Shown: positions 8,916-17,237 of the stretch, piece by piece | Layout: each line of letters begins with the position of its first letter | Numbering within the stretch: position 1 is the stretch's first letter | Origin: Paenibacillus riograndensis SBR5 | Lineage (GTDB): Bacteria; Bacillota; Bacilli; Paenibacillales; Paenibacillaceae | Direction: 5' to 3' | DNA: 64,000 nucleotides | Assembly (NCBI RefSeq): GCF_000981585.1 | Contig: NZ_LN831776.1 | Span: 7,197,216 to 7,261,215 of the forward strand | The notes under the pieces: generated by a model | The model's input: the letters and a program-made list of their open reading frames with translations, nothing else | What the model was told of the DNA's origin: nothing | Database searches by the model: none | Made by a program: the position numbers and the translations under genes

Positions 8916-9360
8916 TTTCCCACCTACTTTTAATGAGTAGTGAAAGACTACCCTCTTCATTGTTAGATTATAGAGCACTTCAAAGTGGTACGAAAGTTTT
9001 TTCACACAACAAAGAAGAGCCCCTACGATAGTAGCAAAGGTCTCCAATTAAACTGTTAACTTTAGTAAGGTTAACAAATTACTTCAACACAATTCTCCAG
9101 GAACGTAACTCCAAGAAACCACTCTCGAATAGCCCTCTCATTGCTAATTAATTGCCACTTCGAATTGATTAGACTTACTCAATAAACTATTTTTTATTAT
9201 CATATACTCTGACTTCTAAAGATTGCGAACGGAAATTCTCAAAAAAGCGCTTCGATATTACTGCATTCACATACTGCGGACTGTAAAATACTGTGTTTTC
9301 CTTCTCACAGTAACGCATATGTAATTATTATTTGCAACAATAAAAAAGTCACGGATTATC
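8916..9360. other. AT-rich gap upstream of the GT2 gene
   Basis: About 440 bases with no convincing gene. It presumably holds the promoter of the GT2 at 7998-8915. Nothing else recognisable was seen before the IS30-like relic begins. Confidence 0.5.
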
Positions 9361-9790
9361 GTGATCAAGGCGTGTATGACGAACTTTATCCAACAAAAGA
9401 CGCGGCAGTATATGGCGTTGAAGATACCTGACCGAACCGCACACTCTGTGGAGATTACGTTTGAGGGCGCAACTAGTCAATACCCGAACTGTACGTTCCA
9501 AATGCTACAACCGACCGAGTTAAAGAATTTGCTTGTTACGCAAAATTGGAAGCTATTCATGATGTAAAAGTCCATTTTCCGAACTATTAATCTTCCCTGC
9601 AACGAAGCTCCAACGAAAACGCAAATGGCCTACCTCGATAATCCTCCCCCCAAAAGAACATGACTTCGCTGCCATTACTTTCCGAAGCCATTCAGCTAAT
9701 TAATAACATCCCTCGCAAATGTCTTGGATAAAAGTTTGCTGACGAAACTTGCATAATAGAACTGCCGCACTTAATTTACCAAATTGTCAT
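9361..9790 (+). pseudogene. Decayed IS30-family transposase (C-terminal half)
   Basis: Plus-strand reading across frames gives successive IS30 blocks: ALKIPDRTAHSVEITFEG (9409 on), then TTDRVKEFACYAKLEAIH (for TxDRGKEFAxYxxLE) with DVKVHFPNY (for VYFaxPY), then QRSSNENANGLPR (for QRGxNENTNGLLR, carrying the last acidic residue), then LLSEAIQLINNIPRKCLG (for xxINxRPRKCLGyxTP). Several stops and frameshifts separate the blocks, so it is inactive. No N-terminal helix-turn-helix or inverted repeats were found. A 68-codon open frame at 9361-9567 is one intact piece of this relic, not a gene of its own. Confidence 0.8.
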
Positions 9791-9836
9791 AACATCAGAC
9801 ATCCACCATAGCAAGGGAAACTAACTTAATCCCATT

Positions 9837-10235
9837 TTATTTAAATGCATACTTCTTATTTAAGAAATAATTCACTACCGGAACAATTACAATAGAAATA
9901 CAATGTCCTATCAAATAACTAGTTACAAGCACATTTATAAAGAAATAAATAATTAACATATTAAGAATTTGTCCAAAAACAGAAACAACAAAATACTTCT
10001 TAAAGATGCTAACCCTTGCTGTTTTATTAAAAGTCCATTTCACATTCAAAAAAAACGATACAATCAATGAACATAAGAAACCAATAACAGAAGATAGTAG
10101 AGGATTTAAAAATAATCTCTCTGTCATTATCATTAATACTACAGTATGGATAATTGTTCCTATGACTCCTATAAAGGCATATCGAATAAACATTGTATTT
10201 GTAAAATCCCAAACAAGTTTCCTAACATTATTCAT
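9837..10235 (-). CDS. GtrA-family membrane protein
   Basis: A 132-residue protein with four predicted membrane helices (about residues 15-37, 43-64, 77-99, 103-125) and the GtrA signature: FIRYAFIGVIGTIIHTVV near the start, a central SFFLNVKWTFN and the closing NYFLNKKYAFK. GtrA proteins are thought to help move polyprenyl-phosphate-linked sugars across the membrane. A GTG nine bases upstream is an alternative start; the ATG at 10235 has GAGAGTG ahead. It overlaps DUF2304 by 8 nt and is last in a GT39 / GT2 / DUF2304 / GtrA set, which supports a lipid-linked sugar role. Confidence 0.88.
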   Translation of the reverse strand: MNNVRKLVWDFTNTMFIRYAFIGVIGTIIHTVVLMIMTERLFLNPLLSSVIGFLCSLIVSFFLNVKWTFNKTARVSIFKKYFVVSVFGQILNMLIIYFFINVLVTSYLIGHCISIVIVPVVNYFLNKKYAFK

Positions 10236-10578
10236 TTTTTTCACTCTCTACTTGTTTTTTTAAAATAGCAATTTCTTGTGTTAGCTGTTTAAGATTATCT
10301 GAAGCATCTGATAATGCTTTTGTTAATGTATATATTATAATGAGTACAAACACGATTGCTACAGTAAATAATGCATTTACTGGATCTTTTATATAAAAAA
10401 CTTTTGAGATTATATCTAGTAAACCTGGAAAGATAGACAATACCAAGCATGATACTATTGTAAAGATCCATACTAAAGCATACTTTAAATTCAGCTTGTA
10501 ACTTCTAATATTCCTCAAAAAAATCACTAAAACCCCTATACTTATTACTATTAATAATATTTGAAGTTGCGGTGCCAT
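10228..10578 (-). CDS. DUF2304 family membrane protein
   Basis: A 116-residue protein with three membrane segments (about residues 5-22, 33-54 and 66-88) and a hydrophilic, coiled-coil-like tail (DNLKQLTQEIAILKKQVESE). The LKYALVWIFTIVSCLVLSIF stretch is characteristic of DUF2304, whose members nearly always lie beside a polyprenyl-phosphate GT2 and often GtrA, as here. Biochemical role is unknown; a scaffold or partner for the lipid-linked-sugar synthase is the usual guess. A TTG one codon earlier is possible. It begins 14 nt after the GT2 stop. Confidence 0.82.
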   Translation of the reverse strand: MAPQLQILLIVISIGVLVIFLRNIRSYKLNLKYALVWIFTIVSCLVLSIFPGLLDIISKVFYIKDPVNALFTVAIVFVLIIIYTLTKALSDASDNLKQLTQEIAILKKQVESEKNE

Positions 10579-10592
10579 CAAGAGCTATCCCC

Positions 10593-11315
10593 CTATACTG
10601 CTTTGTTTTCACGTAGTCGGTCTATTAGAATTGCTAGAGTTACTTTCAACATATAATATATTGATCTCTTAATATTAATAGATGAAATTCCTTCTTTACG
10701 TGCCCGCATTTGTACAGGCACTTCTTCAATCCGATGACCTAAACGCAACAGACACATTATTGATTCAGGTTCTGGATAATCTTTAGGGTAATAATTTGAA
10801 AATTGTTTTATTACTTTAGTATTACAGGCACGAAAACCAGAAGTTGGATCACTAATCTTACTACCACTCAAAAGCTTCAAAAGATTCGAAAAGAAGCGTA
10901 TTCCAATTCTTCTGAATTGTGTGGACTGAAAACCTTCGTTAGCTATATACCTTGAACCAATAACTAAATCTGCTTGATCTTGAACCAGTGGTACTAATAC
11001 GGAACTCAAATATGAAGGATCATGTTGACCGTCTCCATCAACTTGTACAGCAATATCATAGTTATATTTATAAGCATACTTATAACCGGTTTGAACAGCG
11101 CCGCCAATCCCCAAGTTACATGGTAAATCTATAACTATTACCGAAGACAAATTACACACATTTGAAGTTTCATCCGTCGAGCAGTCATTAATAACTAAAA
11201 CATCTAATAAAATTTCTAGCTGCATATTAAGTTTATACGACTCTATTTCACCAAGTAAATTCTTTATATTCTTCGCTTCATTATATGCTGGAATGATCAA
11301 TAAAACTTTCTTCAT
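10593..11315 (-). CDS. Family 2 glycosyltransferase, polyprenyl-phosphate sugar synthase type
   Basis: A 240-residue DPM1/GtrB-like GT2 expected to load a hexose onto a polyprenyl phosphate at the cytoplasmic face. Motifs: VLLIIPAYNEAKNIKNLL (4-21), LVINDCSTDET, DLPCNLGIGGAVQTGY, the AVQVDGDGQHDP metal site, ADLVIGSRYI and KISDPTSGFRACN. It lacks the two C-terminal membrane helices of GtrB, a lack possibly made up by the downstream DUF2304 protein. AGGAGG precedes the ATG; the start overlaps the GT39-like stop by 4 nt (ATGA). Confidence 0.9.
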   Translation of the reverse strand: MKKVLLIIPAYNEAKNIKNLLGEIESYKLNMQLEILLDVLVINDCSTDETSNVCNLSSVIVIDLPCNLGIGGAVQTGYKYAYKYNYDIAVQVDGDGQHDPSYLSSVLVPLVQDQADLVIGSRYIANEGFQSTQFRRIGIRFFSNLLKLLSGSKISDPTSGFRACNTKVIKQFSNYYPKDYPEPESIMCLLRLGHRIEEVPVQMRARKEGISSINIKRSIYYMLKVTLAILIDRLRENKAV

Positions 11316-12598
11316 ATAATACCTCCTGACAGTTTTCTTATAAAACTGTATAAGTACGAATAAACTTTATATATAAATATTGAAAATCCAATAAATACAA
11401 ATGGCATCAAAGTTATGTTGTATCTATTAAATGCAAAGAACATACTATAGACATAAGTAAAATACAAAATGCTTGCAAAAAGGTAAAAAGACTCCAGTTT
11501 ATTCTCTTTATTTCTTATCATAGAATAAATTATTCCTATAGAACTACACAGCAAAATAATCAAGTGACTAGTATGAACAAGATTTGATTTTATATCAAAT
11601 ATCGGTATCCAATAAAAAGCATAATTCCACATAATTTTTGGTTTTAGCACTATATGTGAATACAAAAAATCCATTGGATTTTTATCATACCACTCGACTA
11701 ATCTTTGTTTTGCAACCTTTTCTTGAAGTTCAAATCGTTCATACCAACTCGTTATCTTATTATGTTGTTCTATGTCGTTAATCGTATCATCTAAACTTAT
11801 AGTATCAGGATATCCCACACCTTGAAAACTCCCAAGTAATAGAGGATTACCCACCCCAGAACTTAATGGTATAAACTTGTCAAACTCTACGTAATTCCTA
11901 ATCCACCAAGGAGCTAGAAATACAATTATAATAATCGCAGCAATTCCACCATGTTTAAGCAATAATTTCACTGGATATTTCTTTAAAAGGAAATATATAG
12001 CAAAAACTAATGGGTATAACGCTACTGCCGGTCTAAGGTACACAGAAATCAAATAAAATACAGTTAATAAAATTAGATACTTACTTTTTTTCTTTTCTGC
12101 TAAAACAAGAGAATAATACACCATCAACAATAGAGATGTGGTATAAGGACTTTCAGTGAGTAGTAAGTTATCAGTAACAAGTTGTGGTATATAGATAGCC
12201 AGGAAAAATGCGGATAATAATGAGACGAACTCATTTCTGGTAAGACATCTAGCGATTAATGCAACCGTAAAGACCGAAAGTACGCCACATAAAATCATAA
12301 ATATTTTAGCAGCTGTCATTCCTATACTACCTTTTCCGAATATTAGGATAATGCTAGCTAATAATACCGGCATACCAGGCATTATATGTGTTGTCAACTC
12401 ATTGGGATCATGGTAGGTCAACTTTCCTGATGAAATTAAATTAATCGCACTTTTCCAATAACCCATATCATCACTGTTCAAACTTAACCCATAACCATAA
12501 TTCAACAAAACCAATATTCGTGCAACTAATGCAACAAATATAATACCCATTAATATTTTTTTATAATTTAATTCCAATTCACACTTTATTACATTCAT
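11312..12598 (-). CDS. GT39/ArnT-like integral membrane glycosyltransferase
   Basis: A 428-residue protein with about ten hydrophobic helices. The first periplasmic-type loop carries LNSDDMGYWKSAINL, where the Asp pair matches the catalytic acidic motif of the GT-C fold PMT/ArnT families, followed by ELTTHIMPGMPVLLASIIL and ESPYTTSLLLMVYYSLV. Such enzymes take a sugar from a polyprenyl-phosphate donor outside the membrane and place it on a glycan or protein. Coupled by 4 nt to the GT2 that would make this donor. AGAGGAG site before the ATG. The acceptor is unknown. Confidence 0.83.
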   Translation of the reverse strand: MNVIKCELELNYKKILMGIIFVALVARILVLLNYGYGLSLNSDDMGYWKSAINLISSGKLTYHDPNELTTHIMPGMPVLLASIILIFGKGSIGMTAAKIFMILCGVLSVFTVALIARCLTRNEFVSLLSAFFLAIYIPQLVTDNLLLTESPYTTSLLLMVYYSLVLAEKKKSKYLILLTVFYLISVYLRPAVALYPLVFAIYFLLKKYPVKLLLKHGGIAAIIIIVFLAPWWIRNYVEFDKFIPLSSGVGNPLLLGSFQGVGYPDTISLDDTINDIEQHNKITSWYERFELQEKVAKQRLVEWYDKNPMDFLYSHIVLKPKIMWNYAFYWIPIFDIKSNLVHTSHLIILLCSSIGIIYSMIRNKENKLESFYLFASILYFTYVYSMFFAFNRYNITLMPFVFIGFSIFIYKVYSYLYSFIRKLSGGII

Positions 12599-12780
12599 AT
12601 TATTCTCCTCTTATATATTGTTTCTATCATGTTATCCATTCTGCTTTTTCGCTCTATACCCATAAAACACCATGTGCAGAAAATACAGATTAACTCGTTC
12701 TACAAACTCACAATATGTTATTTCATTTAACATTGAATAATATCGATAACAATATTGAACTATTCTCTGATTATTTATAC

Positions 12781-13884
12781 TCATTCATCTATTGCTAAAT
12801 TAATTACTTTTTTTATTTCATTGAATCTTTTGATCCAAGTATTATCTCTCAAATACTCATATGATTCTTTAACTTCATGTGACCCACTAATCATTTTATT
12901 AATTTCACCTAACACCTCATGCTTGTCCCTATATAAACTTACATACTCATAAAATTTCTCCGCTTCCGGGTATCTTATACAGAAAATCGGCTTATCAAAC
13001 ATAATATATTCATATATTTTGACAGGATCAACGGCTTCTATCAATTTATTTACAACAAAAGGCATTATAAATGCATCAACATCTCTCACATGAGTAACAA
13101 GGGAATCATGACTAACTGCACCGATATAAGTAATTCGTGGATGGAGAACCTTTTTAACTGTACTAGGACCTATAAGTTTAAATTCAACTCTTTTATTTTC
13201 GGATAAAATATACATAAGTAAATCAAAATCGAACCAATCACTTATTGTACCAACATATCCAATTACATACTTACTGGTTTCACTATATCTGTTAACTATT
13301 TGTAGGTACTCATCTTTTTTATCTAGCCATTTTTGACTAACTGCATTATTTATTACATATATTTCTTCATCTCTAATATATTCTACATAACGGCTTTGAA
13401 GCCGTTCTTTTAACGTACTTGATGAAGTAATAATCATCTTTGATTTGCAAACCAATTGTTCCTCCAATTGCTTATGTTTACTGAGGTCTTTCTTATGTTC
13501 AGTAAACTCTAAATAATCATCCATACAATCATAAATAATATTGCTATTATTATTGATATGTTTAAAATCAATGAAATTAAATATAATAGGTGAAGTCACC
13601 CATATAAGGTCATATACGGAAAAGTCTATGGATCGGATTTTCTTATTCAATAAACATTCAACTTTTTTTATAATCTTTAATTTCCCGGAATAAGGCAGCT
13701 TGTATAATTTGCGTATATTTAATTTTTTACAAACCTCTTGTTTTTTATATCTGCTACTATTGGCAACTTGTTTTATATATATTAAGTCTACATCGTAGAC
13801 CGCAGATAATTCCTCTGCAATAAAATGAGGTCTCTGTTTTGCCCAATTCCAATCTATATGCATTAAGTATGCAATTTTAACCAT
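12781..13884 (-). CDS. GT-B fold glycosyltransferase (GT4-like)
   Basis: A 367-residue enzyme of the GT-B type. Visible: MHIDWNWAKQRPHFIAEEL near the N-terminus, IIYDCMDDYLEF, YVIGYVGTISDWFDFDLL (start of the nucleotide-sugar domain), FKLIGP, ITYIGAV, and DAFIMPF...LIEAVDPVKIYEYI with the E-x7-E-like donor site. It is clearly related to the C-terminal domain of the fused protein at 14904-17237 (shared YDxMDDxxEF, GYxGxxxxWFD, EAVDPxKIYEYI). The start overlaps the upstream GT4 stop by 8 nt. A 180-nt gap follows before the GT39-like gene. Donor sugar unknown, rhamnose possible. Confidence 0.85.
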   Translation of the reverse strand: MVKIAYLMHIDWNWAKQRPHFIAEELSAVYDVDLIYIKQVANSSRYKKQEVCKKLNIRKLYKLPYSGKLKIIKKVECLLNKKIRSIDFSVYDLIWVTSPIIFNFIDFKHINNNSNIIYDCMDDYLEFTEHKKDLSKHKQLEEQLVCKSKMIITSSSTLKERLQSRYVEYIRDEEIYVINNAVSQKWLDKKDEYLQIVNRYSETSKYVIGYVGTISDWFDFDLLMYILSENKRVEFKLIGPSTVKKVLHPRITYIGAVSHDSLVTHVRDVDAFIMPFVVNKLIEAVDPVKIYEYIMFDKPIFCIRYPEAEKFYEYVSLYRDKHEVLGEINKMISGSHEVKESYEYLRDNTWIKRFNEIKKVINLAIDE

Positions 13885-14926
13885 ATAGCTTACCGCTCAT
13901 AAGATTATTCCAATCCTCTATGAATTGATTATATTGCAGTTTAGATTGGTGGTTTTTTAGTGTTGTTTGATAATCTTTATAATGCCTATTAACTTCTGCT
14001 AACTTAGATACCGCTTCTTCTATATTTCCGATTGTGTACAAAAATTCATTATCACCTGAAACAAGTTCATTATGAGCCACTATGTCTGATAATATCACTG
14101 GTATATCACTGCATATCGCTTCTGCAGCAGAAAGTCCAAAAGTTTCTTGAGTTGATGAAGATATAAATATCCCTCTATGATTTCTAACCATTTCAAAGAT
14201 TTTATGAACATTTTCAAAAGCAATAGGGGGCATAATAATAGTTCTTCCCCTAACTTGATATTTTTCCAGTAATGAAATTAAATCTAATTCATGTTTAATT
14301 ACGTGGCCAACAAGTACCAGAATCATGTCATCATCAATATTCTGCTTATAATAAGAAAAAATTTCTATAACCTCTTCTACATTCTTAAGTTTGTCCATTC
14401 TTCCCAAATAGAGCATCGGTTTTTTATTCCATATCTGTTCGAAATGCTCACTTTTATTTGTAGGTGCAATCACAGCATTAGAAATTTTGAAGACTCTATC
14501 TGTATAATTGTTAGTAACCTCTTTTATTAAAATATTTCTGAAATGATTGCTTGGAACAATGATACCTGCAATATTTTGAGGTAATCTACGAATATATGCT
14601 CGATTATCTTTATATGCAGTGTGGCATTCTATAAACACTTTTTGATTCGAATTAACCATGTCAAAAATTTCGGGTGTATCAACTGAGAAAATAAAATCGT
14701 ATTTTGCTTCATCAATTGTATCAACCACTTGAATAAAACTACCTAACGCATTTCTCTTAATATAATCTTTAAATTGTGATAATCCACCACTATCATACAT
14801 AAAATAAATATCATATATAACGGGACTATTGTATTCTTTAAACGCATGAGCTCTATTCAGAAATACTCTTTCCACTCCGCCCATTGTTGCCCATTTATAT
14901 ACATTAAGAATTCTTAGCTGTTTCAT
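13877..14926 (-). CDS. Family 4 glycosyltransferase
   Basis: A 349-residue GT-B enzyme: N-terminal ILNVYKWATMGGVERVFLN (acceptor domain with a GGVE motif), VFIECHTAYKDNRAYIRRL, GIIVPSNHFRNIL, then the donor domain with PMLYLGRMDKLKNVEEVIEIF, MILVLVGH, IIMPPIAFENVHKIFE, and GIFISSSTQETFGLSAAEAI, the E-x-F-G-x4-E family 4 motif. CGGAGATAT precedes the ATG. The first 23 nt overlap the end of the methyltransferase fusion gene, so it belongs to the same operon. Specificity cannot be read from sequence. Confidence 0.9.
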   Translation of the reverse strand: MKQLRILNVYKWATMGGVERVFLNRAHAFKEYNSPVIYDIYFMYDSGGLSQFKDYIKRNALGSFIQVVDTIDEAKYDFIFSVDTPEIFDMVNSNQKVFIECHTAYKDNRAYIRRLPQNIAGIIVPSNHFRNILIKEVTNNYTDRVFKISNAVIAPTNKSEHFEQIWNKKPMLYLGRMDKLKNVEEVIEIFSYYKQNIDDDMILVLVGHVIKHELDLISLLEKYQVRGRTIIMPPIAFENVHKIFEMVRNHRGIFISSSTQETFGLSAAEAICSDIPVILSDIVAHNELVSGDNEFLYTIGNIEEAVSKLAEVNRHYKDYQTTLKNHQSKLQYNQFIEDWNNLMSGKLYG

Positions 14927-17237
14927 AATGATATATCTCCGTATTATAGATATTTTTATATTCCATCATCTTTTTAAAACGTTGATCCCAAGATGATTCA
15001 TTCAGAAATGTTTCAACAACTAGATCATTGTCCTCTTTTGGATCCTTATATACTTTATAAATAAAATCAACTATCGGGATTTCATCACTATATAATAATG
15101 TATTTGGAAACAACTCAAGATGTGGAATTCCCGTTACAATTACCTTTAATCCAAAATAGATATATTCATAAATTTTTATTGGATCTACAGCTTCAGATAA
15201 TTTACTTTTTTTGAAAGGTATCATCCCTATATCCCAATTCTGAATATACTTATATAAATTTTTCGGTTCTACTTTTCCAATATATTTAAAATTAGAATAT
15301 TTTTTGAGGCTGCTGATCGTAGCTTCTTTAGCGCCGTATCCAATGATCTCAACAAAAATCTTCTCATCCTTAAGCATTTCTTCCACTAATCCCCAATCGA
15401 ACCATGATTCAGTCAGATGGCCAAAATATCCGAGCGTGATTTTATTAGAAGAATTTTTTTTTCCGGAGATATATTTATTGTTTTCTCCCAATAAGTCTTT
15501 GTAATAGCCATTACCAATGCATATAATATCCCTGCGCAAAAAACTAAATTTTGCCGATAATGGAGGGGATACAGCTACAACACTCTCCACATTGATAATC
15601 ATTTCTTCCTCTAACTGTTTATTATACCATGCAGCTTGTCCTACTTTGTTGAACTCTTCCCAATCATCCATAATGTCATATATGGTACTATACCCAAGTT
15701 CTTTAATACGATATAAGGCGGTATTCCATTGTTCTGAAGGTATGTTCAATATAGCTTTTTTGTTACCTATTTCATTCAATAATTGCAGCTTCTCTATGTT
15801 TTCTATAAACTCAAACAAAGGTATCTGGAAGACGTTTGGATACACTTCTTTAAATGCATCAGGGATTATTTCATTTTTATTCCACTGCCATACAACAAAT
15901 AAAACTGCTTTGTTATCTTTAGATGAATATTTCGCTAAATTTATTGTTCTTTGATTGTATAACTCATCAAACTCAAATGCTGAGGGAATAATAAAGAAAC
16001 CATTTATTTTATTTTCTTGATATTTTTCATTAATATGGCTATACAGTGTATCAATATTTTTATTCTCCTTGTTTTGAGATGTTGGTTTAGTGATTTTATG
16101 TTTAATTTGCCGACACAATGCATAAAAACCATGTCTTTTCCAAATCCGCAACCCTTTATAAGCATGTTTGATGATTGGTATATTATCCCTTATCTTGTAA
16201 TATTTCCTAGATAACTTATATATATTTGAAGATTTAATCTCATTAACCTCAGTATCTAATCTATACTTTTCTGCTATCAACCATTTTTCTTGTTTATCGA
16301 AAAAATCCAGCCTTTCTTCATACGCTAATTTTTGCGAAATAGAAGTGTTTAGTTCATTTTCCAGGCTATTCACTTGTTCTATATATCTAATTCTTTCATC
16401 GTTAAGTTTATCTGTGTTAATTATATTAGCATGAATCAATGCTAACTGTTCTTTGTTTGTTTCTATCAAGTGATTTAAAGTGATTTCAATTCTCTCGTTC
16501 TTCTCTTTTAAAGATGTGTTCTCAAGTTGAATTGCGTCCAATTGTTTCTTTAAATCACTATAATTATAAGTTAATGAATTAATATAATCTTTTAGGGTTA
16601 CATCTTTCTTTCTTTTCTGATTTTCTTGGTTTCTTTCATAAATCACCAAAAGTTGCTTTCCAGCCCAAAAAATATTTTCTTTTATTGAACAATCATATTC
16701 CTGAGCATAAACAATAGTAAAATCGTTATATTCAACATTAAAATCCTTATAATCAAAAGTATGAAAATGCTCTCTGAATCTTTCATATTCCTGAAAGGGA
16801 ATTAATATGACAGTATATTGGGAGGATATTCTAAATAATTCTCTGATAATATCAAATGGATTAATAAAATGCTCTAAAGTATTAGATGAGAATACTACAT
16901 CAAATTTCTTATCGATAGATTTAATATCTGCTTGGATAAATGTTTGTTCTGGATAATATTCTTTTGCTTTCCGTATAGCTGATTCAGAAAAATCAATACC
17001 CGTGAATTTGGTGTTAGGAAATAATTCAGAAAAAAAATTCGTGCAGTCTCCTTCTGCACAACCAACATCAGCAAAAGTTACCCCTTCTGATAAAACATTC
17101 TTAAACCAATCTGGGAGCATCTCAATAGCAATGCCCCCAAAGTATAACGTTTGTTCTCTCCCTGAATAGGAATCCCAATTCGTTTCAAATCTAGAATCCC
17201 AGTATTCTTTACTATTAACTAAAAACTTATCTTCCAC
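14904..17237 (-). CDS. Methyltransferase-coiled coil-glycosyltransferase fusion
   Basis: A 777-residue three-part protein. Residues 1-205 form a class I SAM methyltransferase (FADVGCAEGD at 55-64, FTGIDFSESAI, FIQADI, VVFSSNTLEHF). Residues about 225-340 are a long charged coiled coil with no prolines. Residues about 345-390 carry a basic linker, and about 410-770 form a GT-B transferase resembling the product of 12781-13884 (IYDIMDDWEEF, LGYFGHLTESWFDW, EAVDPIKIYEYI). The GTG start has AGAGGTG 10 nt ahead; the first 11 nt overlap the Wzt stop. The layout recalls WsaE-type methylrhamnosyl enzymes and, functionally, WbdD chain terminators whose coiled coil sets length. A role in adding and methylating a terminal sugar is inferred, not shown. 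Confidence 0.85.
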   Translation of the reverse strand: MEDKFLVNSKEYWDSRFETNWDSYSGREQTLYFGGIAIEMLPDWFKNVLSEGVTFADVGCAEGDCTNFFSELFPNTKFTGIDFSESAIRKAKEYYPEQTFIQADIKSIDKKFDVVFSSNTLEHFINPFDIIRELFRISSQYTVILIPFQEYERFREHFHTFDYKDFNVEYNDFTIVYAQEYDCSIKENIFWAGKQLLVIYERNQENQKRKKDVTLKDYINSLTYNYSDLKKQLDAIQLENTSLKEKNERIEITLNHLIETNKEQLALIHANIINTDKLNDERIRYIEQVNSLENELNTSISQKLAYEERLDFFDKQEKWLIAEKYRLDTEVNEIKSSNIYKLSRKYYKIRDNIPIIKHAYKGLRIWKRHGFYALCRQIKHKITKPTSQNKENKNIDTLYSHINEKYQENKINGFFIIPSAFEFDELYNQRTINLAKYSSKDNKAVLFVVWQWNKNEIIPDAFKEVYPNVFQIPLFEFIENIEKLQLLNEIGNKKAILNIPSEQWNTALYRIKELGYSTIYDIMDDWEEFNKVGQAAWYNKQLEEEMIINVESVVAVSPPLSAKFSFLRRDIICIGNGYYKDLLGENNKYISGKKNSSNKITLGYFGHLTESWFDWGLVEEMLKDEKIFVEIIGYGAKEATISSLKKYSNFKYIGKVEPKNLYKYIQNWDIGMIPFKKSKLSEAVDPIKIYEYIYFGLKVIVTGIPHLELFPNTLLYSDEIPIVDFIYKVYKDPKEDNDLVVETFLNESSWDQRFKKMMEYKNIYNTEIYHYETAKNS

